Shown: in pieces, positions 27,543 through 36,212 of the stretch
How positions within the stretch are numbered: position 1 is the first letter of the stretch
Layout of the letters: each line of letters begins with the position of its first letter
From: Sphingomonas parva (ex Maeng et al. 2020)
GTDB lineage: Bacteria; Pseudomonadota; Alphaproteobacteria; Sphingomonadales; Sphingomonadaceae
DNA length: 64,000 nucleotides
Assembly (NCBI RefSeq): GCF_004564275.1
Contig: NZ_SPDV01000015.1
Location: 1-64,000, forward strand
Direction of reading: 5' to 3'
The notes under the pieces: generated by a model
Seen by the model: only the letters and a program-made list of their open reading frames with translations
Database searches by the model: none
Told to the model about the DNA's origin: nothing
Program-made: the position numbers and the translations under genes

Positions 27543-27569
27543 CCCCGTCTTCTCGGCGAGAAGACGGGG
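27543..27569 (+). other. Strong hairpin between TonB receptor and halogenase-like gene
   Basis: CCCCGTCTTCTC, loop GGC, GAGAAGACGGGG: a perfect 12-bp stem starting 18 bases after the receptor stop and ending 26 bases before the next start. No T-run follows, so it may stabilise the receptor mRNA or partly attenuate downstream expression within the operon rather than terminate fully. Confidence 0.6.
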
Positions 27570-27594
27570 GCGCAGCGGCGGGGGAGCGGTCGGC

Positions 27595-29097
27595 ATGGCT
27601 GATGGGGCGGTTCGCAGCATCGTCATCGTCGGCGGCGGCACCGCCGGCTGGATGGCCGCAGCCGCCTTCGCGCGGTTCCTCGGGCCTCCGTTCGATATCC
27701 GATTGGTCGAATCGGACGAGATCGGCACCGTTGGGGTCGGGGAGGCGACGATCCCCCAGATCCGCCTGTTCAACGACGGACTCGGCATCGACGAGGACGA
27801 GTTCCTGCGGGCGACACAGGGCACGTTCAAGCTCGGCATCGCGTTCGACGGCTGGAGGGCGCCGGGACAAAGCTACATCCACGCCTTCGGCTCGATCGGA
27901 CGCCCGCTCGGCCTGATCGCCTTCCACCATTATTGGCTGCGCGCCCGCGCCGAAGGCGCTGCGGAAGGACTGTGGGATTATTCCCCCTCGGCACTGGCCG
28001 CGAACGCGAACCGGTTCGCGAGGCCGAACGAATCGGGGCTGCCGAGCGGCATCGCTTATGCCTTCCACTTCGACGCCTCGCTCTACGCCGCCTATCTTCG
28101 GAGTTATGCCGAGGCACGGGGGGCGCGCAGGATCGAGGGGCGGATCGCCGACGTGGCGAGGCGCGGAGAGGACGGCTTCGTCGAGGCGGTGACCCTCGCC
28201 GGCGGGCAGCGCATCGAGGGTGATTTCTTCGTCGATTGCTCGGGCTTTCGCAGCCTGCTGCTCGGCGAGGCGCTCGAGACGGGGTTCGAGGACTGGTCGC
28301 GCTGGCTGCCCTGCGACCGCGCGCTGGCCGTGCCCTGCGCGCCGGTTCGCCCGCTGACGCCCTGTACGCGCGCCACGGCCAAGGCGGCCGGCTGGCAGTG
28401 GCGCATCCCGCTCCAGCACCGCACCGGCAACGGCTATGTCTACTCGAGCCGCCACGTCTCCGACGACGAAGCCGAAGCGACCCTGCTCGCCGGCCTCGAC
28501 GGCGAGGCGCTCGCCGAGCCGCGGCGCCTGCGCTTCGTCGCCGGACGCCGCCGCGAGGCCTGGCGCGGCAATTGCGTGGCTCTCGGCCTCGCCGCGGGGT
28601 TCCTCGAGCCGCTGGAATCGACCAGCATCCACCTCGTTCAGGCCGGGATCGCCCGTCTGCTCCAGCTTCTTCCCGGCGGCGCGATCGACCCGTCCTATGC
28701 GGCCGAGTTCAACCGCCAGACCGCGCGCGAGTGGGAGTCGATCCGCGACTTCCTGATCCTCCATTATCACGCCAACGGACGCGACGAGCCGCTCTGGCGG
28801 GCGTGCCGCGAGATGGAGATACCGGCGAGTCTCACCGAGAAGATCGCGCTGTTTCGCGCCGGCGGCCGCATCTTCCGCACGGAGGAGGAACTGTTCACCG
28901 AAGTCGGCTGGCTCCAGGTGATGCTGGGGCAGGGGATCGATCCTGTGTCCTACCATCCGCTGGCGGACCGGCTCGCGCCGGAGCAGCTGCGGGAGTTCCT
29001 GTCGCTGGCAAGTAGTCATGCGGGGCACGTCGCCGGCCGGATGGTGGATCATGCCGATTATGTCGCGCAGCGCTGCGCTGCGGCGCCGCGCCGATGA
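27595..29097 (+). CDS. Tryptophan-halogenase family flavoprotein
   Basis: 500 residues, typical length. FAD-binding GGGTAGWMAAAA (residues 13-24), VGVGEATIPQIRLFND and the family motif WQWRIPLQHR (about 264-273) are present, plus a Lys in TFKLGIAF (near 82) at the place of the catalytic Lys of PrnA-type halogenases. The GFLEPLESTSIHLVQAGI block is also conserved. True flavin halogenases chlorinate tryptophan with FADH2 and chloride. Members linked to TonB receptor genes in sphingomonads, Caulobacter and xanthomonads have no proven substrate. Sits between receptor and carrier genes. Confidence 0.88.
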   Translation: MADGAVRSIVIVGGGTAGWMAAAAFARFLGPPFDIRLVESDEIGTVGVGEATIPQIRLFNDGLGIDEDEFLRATQGTFKLGIAFDGWRAPGQSYIHAFGSIGRPLGLIAFHHYWLRARAEGAAEGLWDYSPSALAANANRFARPNESGLPSGIAYAFHFDASLYAAYLRSYAEARGARRIEGRIADVARRGEDGFVEAVTLAGGQRIEGDFFVDCSGFRSLLLGEALETGFEDWSRWLPCDRALAVPCAPVRPLTPCTRATAKAAGWQWRIPLQHRTGNGYVYSSRHVSDDEAEATLLAGLDGEALAEPRRLRFVAGRRREAWRGNCVALGLAAGFLEPLESTSIHLVQAGIARLLQLLPGGAIDPSYAAEFNRQTAREWESIRDFLILHYHANGRDEPLWRACREMEIPASLTEKIALFRAGGRIFRTEEELFTEVGWLQVMLGQGIDPVSYHPLADRLAPEQLREFLSLASSHAGHVAGRMVDHADYVAQRCAAAPRR

Positions 29098-29126
29098 AAG
29101 CGCCTGAGAGGGGAGAAGGAGAAGAT

Positions 29127-30656
29127 ATGGCCAGCGCAGGGGAGACGGCGATCGCCGGGACGGAAAAGCCGAAGCTCGGCTGGCGCAGCCTGTGGAACAT
29201 CTCGTTCGGCTTCTTCGGCATCCAGATCGGCTTCGCGCTTCAGAACGCCAACATGAGCCGGATCTTCCAGACGCTCGGCACGGAGATCGACAATCTTCCC
29301 GCGCTGTGGGTCGCGGCGCCGCTCACCGGGCTGCTGGTCCAGCCGATCATCGGCCACATGAGCGACCGCACCTGGCTGGGCCGGCTCGGGCGGCGGCGTC
29401 CCTATTTCCTGACCGGGGCGATCCTCGCGGCGCTCGCTCTGTTCCTGATGCCGCTCGCGCCCGTCCTCTTGTTCGCCGCTGTGATGCTGTGGGTGCTCGA
29501 CGCGTCGCTCAATATCTCGATGGAGCCGTTCCGCGCCTTCGTCGGCGACATGCTGCGCAAGGACCAGCACAGCGCCGGCTATGCCGTACAGACCGCCTTC
29601 ATCGGCGCCGGGGCGGTGTTCGGATCGATCTTCCCCTGGCTGCTCGAACAGGCCGGAGTCTCGAACGTCGCGCCGCCGGGACAGATACCGGACACGGTGC
29701 GCATCGCTTTCTGGTTCGGCGGCGCCGCCTTGTTCCTCTCGGTGCTCTGGACGGTGCTCAGCACCCGCGAATACAGCCCGGACGAGATGACCGGCTTCGA
29801 CCGCGCCGTCGTGGAGGCTGGCGCGAGCGAGACGGGGCTGGCAGGACGCGGCTACGGCCAATCGGTCGGCTGGATTGCGGCCGGCGTCCTCATCGTTTTC
29901 GCAGTCCAGGAGCTCGGCCTCGAAAAGGAAGTCTACCTGCTCGGCGGCCTGCTCGCCGCCTACGGGGTGGCCAGCGCCGCCGCGATCGCGCTGGCGCGGC
30001 GGGGCCGCGGAGCCAACATGCTGAGCAGCATCGTCGGCGATTTCTCCGGCATGCCGCCGCTGATGAAGCGGCTGGCGCTCGTCCAGTTCTTCAGCTGGTC
30101 GGCGCTGTTCATCATGTGGATCAACACGACGCCGATCGTCACCCGGAACTTCTTCGGCGCCGCGAACGCGGCCAGCCCGCTCTACCAGGAGGGGGCGAAT
30201 TGGGTGAACGTCCTGTTCGCCGTCTACAACGGCGTTGCCGCGGTGGCAGCGCTGGCGCTGCTCCCCTTGCTCTCCGCCCGCCTCGGCCAGGCGCGGACGC
30301 ACATCGTCGGGCTGCTCTGCGGCGCGGCCGGCTTCGCCAGCTTCTTCCTGTTCGAGAATCCGATTCTCCTGCTGGTCAGCGAGATCGGGGTCGGCATCGC
30401 CTGGGCGTCGATCCTGGCGATGCCCTATGCGATCCTCGCCTCGAGCCTGCCGCAGCGCAAGCTCGGCATCTACATGGGTCTATTCAACGTCTTCGTGGTC
30501 GTGCCGCAGCTGCTGGTCGCCACCGTCATGGGCTCGATCATGAAGCGCTTCTTCCCGGACGAGCCGATCTGGACGATGGCCTTTGCCGCCGGAATGCTGC
30601 TGCTCGCCGCGGCGGCAATGCTGCGCGTGACGGGAGGGGAAGCGGAGCGGCGCTAA
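29127..30656 (+). CDS. MFS sugar transporter (SLC45/maltose-type)
   Basis: 509 residues from ATG 29127 (AAGGAG five bases upstream). The in-frame ATG 29094 overlaps the halogenase stop but has no ribosome binding site. About 12 hydrophobic segments. SFGFFGIQIGFALQNANMSR, PIIGHMSDRTWLGRLGRRRP (the MFS loop 2-3 motif) and SLNISMEPFRAFVGDML recall bacterial maltose and plant/animal sucrose carriers of the GPH/SLC45 group. Likely moves maltose or related glucosides across the inner membrane after the TonB receptor and periplasmic hydrolases. Confidence 0.88.
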   Translation: MASAGETAIAGTEKPKLGWRSLWNISFGFFGIQIGFALQNANMSRIFQTLGTEIDNLPALWVAAPLTGLLVQPIIGHMSDRTWLGRLGRRRPYFLTGAILAALALFLMPLAPVLLFAAVMLWVLDASLNISMEPFRAFVGDMLRKDQHSAGYAVQTAFIGAGAVFGSIFPWLLEQAGVSNVAPPGQIPDTVRIAFWFGGAALFLSVLWTVLSTREYSPDEMTGFDRAVVEAGASETGLAGRGYGQSVGWIAAGVLIVFAVQELGLEKEVYLLGGLLAAYGVASAAAIALARRGRGANMLSSIVGDFSGMPPLMKRLALVQFFSWSALFIMWINTTPIVTRNFFGAANAASPLYQEGANWVNVLFAVYNGVAAVAALALLPLLSARLGQARTHIVGLLCGAAGFASFFLFENPILLLVSEIGVGIAWASILAMPYAILASSLPQRKLGIYMGLFNVFVVVPQLLVATVMGSIMKRFFPDEPIWTMAFAAGMLLLAAAAMLRVTGGEAERR

Positions 30657-30732
30657 GGCACGCACGCGGACGATTGCAACGCGTGGAGCCTAGCGCCATG
30701 TTGCGGGTTCTGTGTCACGAAGGAGAGCGGAC

Positions 30733-31092
30733 ATGGTGAAAGCAGCTGGGCTGGCTTTGGCGATCGTTCTGGCGGGGTGCGCCGCCGAGACGCCGCCGGC
30801 GGAGATGGCGTCCGGAGAGACGACGATCCCGTTCATCAGGAGCAACGGCATCCTCAACTTCCGTTACGGCGGCGAGGAGGACCTGGTCTACATCCACGGT
30901 TCCGGCGGGCAGTGGTACCAGGTGCGGACCCAAGGGCCGTGTCCGCGGCTGCAGACCGCCAACAGCCTGGGCTTCGACACCAGAGGGCCGGACCAGCTCG
31001 ATCGCTTCAGCACGCTCCTTGCCGAAGGCATGCGCTGTCCGGTGAAGAGCATCACCCGGTCCGATCCCCCGCCCAAGAAGCAGAACGGCTGA
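30733..31092 (+). CDS. DUF6491-type small lipoprotein
   Basis: 119 residues from ATG 30733 (AAGGAG upstream). Lipobox ending LAGC at Cys16. IPFIRSNGILNFRYGGEEDLVYIHG, GGQWYQVRTQGPCPRLQTA, SLGFDTRGPDQLDRFS and GMRCPVKSI match the pattern of DUF6491 proteins, with two conserved cysteines that could pair. Predicted membrane-attached periplasmic protein of unknown function. Followed by a bidirectional terminator shared with the convergent TonB receptor. Confidence 0.7.
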   Translation: MVKAAGLALAIVLAGCAAETPPAEMASGETTIPFIRSNGILNFRYGGEEDLVYIHGSGGQWYQVRTQGPCPRLQTANSLGFDTRGPDQLDRFSTLLAEGMRCPVKSITRSDPPPKKQNG

Positions 31093-31123
31093 CCCGCTTC
31101 GCGGCCGGCGCTACGCCTCAACG

Positions 31124-31158
31124 AAAAAGGCCCCCCGGGAGACCGGACGGGCCTTTTT
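31124..31158. terminator. Bidirectional rho-independent terminator
   Basis: AAAAAGGCCC at one end and GGGCCTTTTT at the other form a stem with an A-run on one side and a T-run on the other, placed between two convergent genes. Confidence 0.85.
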
Positions 31159-31200
31159 GCTGGTCGAGCCGGCCGGCCCCAACGGGCCGGCCGAGCGACA

Positions 31201-33714
31201 TCAGAAGCCGATGTTGATCGAGCCGATCACCGCGCGCGGCGCGCCGATCTGCGCGTTCGGGACGCGATTGTTCTCCAGGTTGGCGGTGAAGCCGCCGACG
31301 TAGAACTTGTCGAACAGGTTCGTCACGTTCAGCTGGAAGAAGGTCTCGTCGCTGAGGCCGGCGAAGCCCAGCGGCACGCGAACGTCGAGGTCGACGATCG
31401 TGTAGGCCGGGGTCTTGGCCGGATAGACCTCGCGAACCACGCCGCCGACGGTCTGCACGATCGGCAGGTTGGCGTCGTTGACGAATTTCGGGCCGGTGCG
31501 CTTGGCCTGAACGCCGAGCTCGACCGGGCCGAGACGACCCTGGACGCGACCGCCGAAGGTGTACTTCGGAGCGCCGCCCTCGCGATTGCCCGACGTGTCG
31601 ATGAAGATCGGCACGCCGCCGGCGCCGACGCCGCTCTGCACGTCGTCCTTGATCTTCGACCACAGGTACGAACCGAAGGCGTAGACCGAGAGCTGGTTCG
31701 GGATGAACTCGTACGAGACGCTGGCGTCGACACCATATTTCTCGACGTCGCCGAGGTTACGGTAGACGGTGCGATCGGTCTCCGGATCGTAGGCCGAGGC
31801 GAGACGATCCTTGAACGCGGTGTACCAGCCCGAAATCTGAGCCAGCAGGCCGCGCTGACGGTAGCGGAAGCCGGCGTCGAAGTTGTTCGTCGTCTCCGGG
31901 GTCGGACGCGCCGACGGCGTGTTCGCCGGGAAGAAGAAGGCGTTGTACAGATTGTCCGTGCCCGGGACCTGGATGCCCTTCGAGTAATTGGCGAAGGTGC
32001 TCAGGCTGTCGGTCAGATCGAAGATGAAGCCGACGTTCGGCAGGATCGCGTCGTACTTCAGCTTGCGGTTCTGCGGGCCCTGGACCGTCGGGTTGAGCGC
32101 CGCGTAATTCGCCTCAGCGGTGGTGTTGGTGCCGAAGCACTCGACAAAGCCCGTCGCGCTCGACGTAAAGCAATTGTTGGTCAGGTCACGCGTGAAGAAC
32201 GGCGCACGAAGGCCGGCGTTCACGACCAGGCGGCTGTCCAGGAACTCGCCGCGATACTCTGCACCCACCTGATGGAGGATCGCGTAGGAGAGGCGGTCGC
32301 GCTTCTGGAGAACGTTGCCGTTCACGTCGGTGAGCGGGTCGTTGACCGGGAAGACGTCGAACGGCTCGCCGTTCGGCTGCAGCAGGCCGGTCTCGCCGGT
32401 CTGGCGGTGGCGGGCACGGTCCCAGCTGTAGGTGACGCGCGCCGTGTGATCGTCATTGATGTCGTAGCGCAGCGAGGCGATCACGCCGTAGCGGCGGGTC
32501 TTGGTCTGGCTCGGCGCGAGCACGGTGACCTGGTCACGGGTGTCGCCGTCGCCGTTGAGATCGCGGCCGTAATAGGGGCTGCCGCCGATGTAGCCGAACG
32601 AGTTGAACACCGCGGCGCCCGGGGCGAGATCGCCGGGGCCTTCACGGCCGGTGGCGGTGCCGCCGCCGTTCGCGCTGGTGAACTGCACGCTCGGATCGAC
32701 GGTGAGGATGAGGCCCTCGGCCAGGGTGAAGCGCGAGTTCAGGCGGACGTTGCCGGTGTTCGACGGGTTGTAGCGCTCGTCGAAGGCAGTGCCGCAGGTG
32801 TTCGCCGTGTCGGCGAGACCCGGGCGAGCGGCCGCCACCTGGCAGCGGGCGACGGTGTAGTCACGCTCGTCGGCATTGGCCGGGAAGCGCTGGCTGGAGA
32901 GCGAGCCGACGACGCGGTCCGGATCGAGGCGCAGCGGCATCGAACCGAAGAAGTTGTTGCGGTTGCGGTTGTAGTGGCCGCCGAGCGAGACGAAATCGCC
33001 ATTGTCGCCGAACGGCTGGTAGATCTTGGCGTTGAACTGGCGCTTCTCGATCTTGCCGCGGTTGCCGAACACGGCGTTGTTGGTCGCCTGGCTGGCCGAG
33101 ACGAACGCGCGGGTGCCGAACGAGGTGAAGTTGCCGGTGTCGATCGCGACGAAGGTGCGGAAGAAATCGTACGAGCCGGCCGAGCCGACCATGCGCACGT
33201 TGAACTCCTCGAACGGCTGGCGCGTGCGGTAGTTCACGGTGCTGCCCGAGGCCGCGGCGGTCGGGCTGTCGACGTCGGTCGAGCCGAGGTTGACGTTGAC
33301 CTGCTCGATCAGCTCCGGATCGACCTGCTGGTTCGAATAGAGGGCGTAGTTGCCCGAGTCGTTCAGCGGCAGGCCGTCGAAGGTCTGCGAGATGCGGGTC
33401 GCGTCGAAACCGCGGATGGTCAGCGTGCCGCCGGCCGAGCCGAACGGATCGTTGTTGGTGAAGCTGACGCCCGGGAGCTGGTTGATGATGTCGTTGACGG
33501 TCTGGCCAGGGGTCTGGCGCTGAATGAACTCGTCGGTGAGAACGGCCTTCGCCTTCGGAGTCTCCGGAACCTGCACACCGGCGACGTCGGTCTGACGGCT
33601 GCCGGTGACGACGATCGCCTCTTCCTCGAAATCCACCGAGCCGGTGGACTGCGCCATGACGGCCGCAGGCATGATGAGCGCGGTCGTCGCGCAAAGCAGC
33701 GTGAACTTGTTCAT
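31201..33714 (-). CDS. TonB-dependent receptor
   Basis: 837 residues from ATG 33714 (MNKFTLLCATTALIMPAAVMA signal peptide; AGGGG upstream; the ATG at 33756 adds unrelated residues). TonB-box-like EEAIVVTGSRQ, plug with VLTDEFIQRQTPGQTVNDII, NQLPGVSFTNNDPFGSAGG and TIRGFDATRISQTFDGLPLN, then a barrel ending AVIGSINIGF. Shorter and of a different plug type from the receptor at 24682. Substrate unknown; no linked enzyme gives a hint. Two cysteine pairs in extracellular-loop-like segments (CQVAAARP to CGTAF, CFTSSATGFVEC) may form disulfides. Confidence 0.92.
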   Translation of the reverse strand: MNKFTLLCATTALIMPAAVMAQSTGSVDFEEEAIVVTGSRQTDVAGVQVPETPKAKAVLTDEFIQRQTPGQTVNDIINQLPGVSFTNNDPFGSAGGTLTIRGFDATRISQTFDGLPLNDSGNYALYSNQQVDPELIEQVNVNLGSTDVDSPTAAASGSTVNYRTRQPFEEFNVRMVGSAGSYDFFRTFVAIDTGNFTSFGTRAFVSASQATNNAVFGNRGKIEKRQFNAKIYQPFGDNGDFVSLGGHYNRNRNNFFGSMPLRLDPDRVVGSLSSQRFPANADERDYTVARCQVAAARPGLADTANTCGTAFDERYNPSNTGNVRLNSRFTLAEGLILTVDPSVQFTSANGGGTATGREGPGDLAPGAAVFNSFGYIGGSPYYGRDLNGDGDTRDQVTVLAPSQTKTRRYGVIASLRYDINDDHTARVTYSWDRARHRQTGETGLLQPNGEPFDVFPVNDPLTDVNGNVLQKRDRLSYAILHQVGAEYRGEFLDSRLVVNAGLRAPFFTRDLTNNCFTSSATGFVECFGTNTTAEANYAALNPTVQGPQNRKLKYDAILPNVGFIFDLTDSLSTFANYSKGIQVPGTDNLYNAFFFPANTPSARPTPETTNNFDAGFRYRQRGLLAQISGWYTAFKDRLASAYDPETDRTVYRNLGDVEKYGVDASVSYEFIPNQLSVYAFGSYLWSKIKDDVQSGVGAGGVPIFIDTSGNREGGAPKYTFGGRVQGRLGPVELGVQAKRTGPKFVNDANLPIVQTVGGVVREVYPAKTPAYTIVDLDVRVPLGFAGLSDETFFQLNVTNLFDKFYVGGFTANLENNRVPNAQIGAPRAVIGSINIGF

Positions 33715-33815
33715 TTGAATTCCCCTACCCGAGGCCCTCGCGGGCTTCCCGTGCATAACCGATATTGCGCCTTAGCGGCGCTCGCAATCCGCTAGCCCCG
33801 CCAGGTTGCGCTTCT

Positions 33816-33830
33816 GTGACAAACCGTCAC
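33816..33830. promoter_or_regulatory. Inverted repeat upstream of TonB receptor
   Basis: GTGAC-AAACC-GTCAC, about 100 bases before the receptor start. Could be an operator; weak evidence because the arms are only five bases. Confidence 0.25.
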
Positions 33831-33895
33831 CCATCTGCCGCACTGCAGCCGAGGGGTGGCGAGTCGCTTGTCCTGAAGGAACCTTGCGCGGCCCC

Positions 33896-34555
33896 TTAGT
33901 CGTGCGCGGCTTTGTCGTCCAGACGCCTTCCGGCAGCGACCAAAAGAGTGATCAGCAGTGGCACCAGAACCACACTGAGAACGACCTTGGCGAGCGCCTG
34001 GCCGAGGATCAGATCGCCGATCGGCCGCACGCCGTAGAAGGACACGGTGATGAAGATCAGAGTGTCGACGATCTGCGAGAGCGCGCTGGCGATGGCGGCG
34101 CGGCCGGCGAGCCACAGGCCGCCGCTGCCGCCGGAGCCCATGAGCTTCGAGAAGATGAAGACGTTGAGGAATTGCGACACGCCGTAGGCGATGATTCCCG
34201 CCGCCATCAGCCGCCAGCTCTGTCCCAAAATGATCGGGAAGGCCTCCTTGGCCGGCTCGTACATGCCTTGGTCGGTGGGAAGCTGCAGCACGAGCCAGAT
34301 CAGCGCGATCGAGGTCAGCAGCGGAATGAAGCCGAAGCGGACGAGGCGGTTCGCCGTGTCCGGCCCGTGAAGCTCCGCGACGGTGCTGCCGAGCACGACG
34401 AGCAGGAGGAAAGGGAAAATCCCTGCCTCGACCGCGAGCGGCCCGAGCGCCACCTGCTTCGCGCCGAGCACGCCTGCGATGCAGACCATGCCGCCGTAGA
34501 GGACGGTGAAGATGAAGAGCGAGCGGGCGATTGCCGGCGGGGATGTCGTTGCCAT
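33896..34555 (-). CDS. yhhQ: Queuosine precursor transporter (YhhQ/DUF165 family)
   Basis: 219 residues with about six hydrophobic helices. Begins MATTSPPAIARSLFIFTVLYGG. GAKQVALGPLAVEAGIFPFLLL, GFIPLL, AYGVSQFLNVFIFSKL, SALSQIVDTLIFITVSFYG and LILGQALAKVVLSVV are typical of the vitamin-uptake-like VUT/YhhQ family, which imports queuine or preQ precursors for tRNA queuosine modification. Divergent from the adenosine kinase gene. Confidence 0.9.
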   Translation of the reverse strand: MATTSPPAIARSLFIFTVLYGGMVCIAGVLGAKQVALGPLAVEAGIFPFLLLVVLGSTVAELHGPDTANRLVRFGFIPLLTSIALIWLVLQLPTDQGMYEPAKEAFPIILGQSWRLMAAGIIAYGVSQFLNVFIFSKLMGSGGSGGLWLAGRAAIASALSQIVDTLIFITVSFYGVRPIGDLILGQALAKVVLSVVLVPLLITLLVAAGRRLDDKAAHD

Positions 34556-34631
34556 GGGCGCGTTGCGTAACCGCTTTGGCGGCTCGCAAAAAGAGCTTTC
34601 CGTCGCGCGCGGTTCGGGCCATCAGGCGCGC

Positions 34632-35615
34632 GTGACAGACTTCAGACTGGACGTCCTTGCGATCGGCGACGCGATCGTGGACGTCATCGCCACCGCAGAC
34701 GATGCTTTCCTGCAAGAGGAGGGGCTCCCGAAAGGCTCGATGAGGCTCATCGACGCCGCCGAGGCGACTCGCCTCTATTCCCACATGGGGCAGGCGCGCG
34801 AAACGAGCGGCGGATCGGCCGCCAACACCATGGCAGGGATTGCGGCGCTGGGCGGCAGGGCCGGCTTCGTCGGGCAGGTGGCCCGGGATCAGCTGGGCGA
34901 GATCTTCGCGCACGACATCCGCGCGCTCGGCGTCGAGTTCACCACTCCGCCGTGCGACACCGACGAGCCGACCGGCCGCTGCCTGATCCTGGTCACGCCC
35001 GACGGGCAGCGGACGATGAACACCTCTCCGGGCGCGTCGCACAGCCTTTCGGTCTCGGCGCTCGACGAGCAGCAGATCCGCGACTCGGCGATCCTCTATC
35101 TCGAAGCCTATCTCTGGGTTCCCGACTCCCCGCGCGCGGCGATGGAGCGGGCGATCGAGATCGCCCATGCCGCCGGCCGCAGGGTCGCCTTCACTCTCTC
35201 CGACATCGCCTGCATCGCCAAGCGGCGCGACAGCTTCCTCGATCTGATCCAGGCGCGCGCCATCGACATGCTGTTCGCCAACGAGGCGGAGGTGAAGGCG
35301 CTCGCCGGCATCGACGCCTTCGATCCGGCGCTCGCCGCGCTGCAGGACAAGGTGCCGCTGATCGTCTGCACCTGCAGCGAGCGCGGCGCGGTCGCCGTGG
35401 AGAACGGCCGCCGTGTCGCGGTGCCGGCGGCGCCGGTGGAGCGCGTGGTCGACACGACGGGCGCGGGCGATCTGTTCGCCGCGGGCTTCCTTTCCGGCCA
35501 GGCGCTGGAGCGGCCGCTCGAGGAGTGCCTCCGGCGGGGCGCGATCGCGGCGGCCGAAATCATCTCCCACTTCGGCGCCCGCCCCGAAGCGGATCTGAAG
35601 GCATTGATGGCATGA
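34632..35615 (+). CDS. Adenosine kinase (PfkB family)
   Basis: 327 residues from GTG 34632 (VTDFRLDVLAIGDAIVDVIA). The longer ATG frame would run into the divergent gene. GGSAANTMAGIAALGG (about 57-72), LDLIQARAIDMLFANEAEVKAL and the catalytic DTTGAGDLFAAGFL (about 276-289, with the base Asp) match the adenosine-kinase branch of PfkB kinases. Converts adenosine to AMP with ATP. Its stop overlaps the LOG gene (ATGA) and NupC follows, giving an uptake-and-salvage unit. Confidence 0.9.
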   Translation: MTDFRLDVLAIGDAIVDVIATADDAFLQEEGLPKGSMRLIDAAEATRLYSHMGQARETSGGSAANTMAGIAALGGRAGFVGQVARDQLGEIFAHDIRALGVEFTTPPCDTDEPTGRCLILVTPDGQRTMNTSPGASHSLSVSALDEQQIRDSAILYLEAYLWVPDSPRAAMERAIEIAHAAGRRVAFTLSDIACIAKRRDSFLDLIQARAIDMLFANEAEVKALAGIDAFDPALAALQDKVPLIVCTCSERGAVAVENGRRVAVPAAPVERVVDTTGAGDLFAAGFLSGQALERPLEECLRRGAIAAAEIISHFGARPEADLKALMA

Positions 35616-36181
35616 AGAGACTCGCGGTCTATTGCGGCTCCAGCATGGGAACCGACCCCGCGTTCGCGGACACCGCACGTGCGCTGGGCGAGGAAATGGC
35701 GCGGCGCGGCGTGGACCTCGTCTACGGCGGCGGCCGCCTGGGCCTGATGGGGGTCGTCGCGGACGCCGTCCTCGGCGCCGGCGGTAAGGCCTATGGAGTC
35801 ATTCCCCAGGCGCTCACCGACCTGGAAGTCGCCCACCAGGGGCTGACCGAGCTCCACACCGTGACCTCGATGCACGAGCGCAAGGCGAAGATGACCGAGC
35901 TCACCGACGCCTTCGTCGCATTGCCGGGAGGAATCGGCACGTTCGACGAACTGTTCGAGGCCTGGACGTGGAACGCGCTCGGCTATCACGCCAAGCCGTT
36001 TGCTCTGCTCAACGTCAACGGCTTCTGGGACGGAATGATCGGCTTCCTCGATGGCGTCACGGCCAACGGCTTCATGTCGCCGGCGCGCCGTGCGCAGCTG
36101 CTCGTCGGCGACAGCATCGGCGAGGCGCTCGATCTGCTGGACAGCGCCTCGGGGGCATCCGAAAGAAAGATGGTCTGGTGA
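35612..36181 (+). CDS. LOG family nucleotide 5'-monophosphate phosphoribohydrolase (TIGR00730)
   Basis: 189 residues from ATG 35612, overlapping the kinase stop by four bases. MKRLAVYCGSSMGTDPAF, VYGGGRLGLMGVVADAVL and the signature PGGIGTFDELFEAWTW (about 110-125) are the Lysine-decarboxylase-like/LOG family. Such enzymes split AMP or cytokinin riboside monophosphates into base and ribose-5-phosphate. In a bacterium without plant-signalling context, AMP to adenine salvage is the simplest reading, directly after adenosine kinase. Confidence 0.92.
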   Translation: MKRLAVYCGSSMGTDPAFADTARALGEEMARRGVDLVYGGGRLGLMGVVADAVLGAGGKAYGVIPQALTDLEVAHQGLTELHTVTSMHERKAKMTELTDAFVALPGGIGTFDELFEAWTWNALGYHAKPFALLNVNGFWDGMIGFLDGVTANGFMSPARRAQLLVGDSIGEALDLLDSASGASERKMVW

Positions 36182-36212
36182 AGACCGGCGGGGAACAAGG
36201 GGCGAGGGGCCG

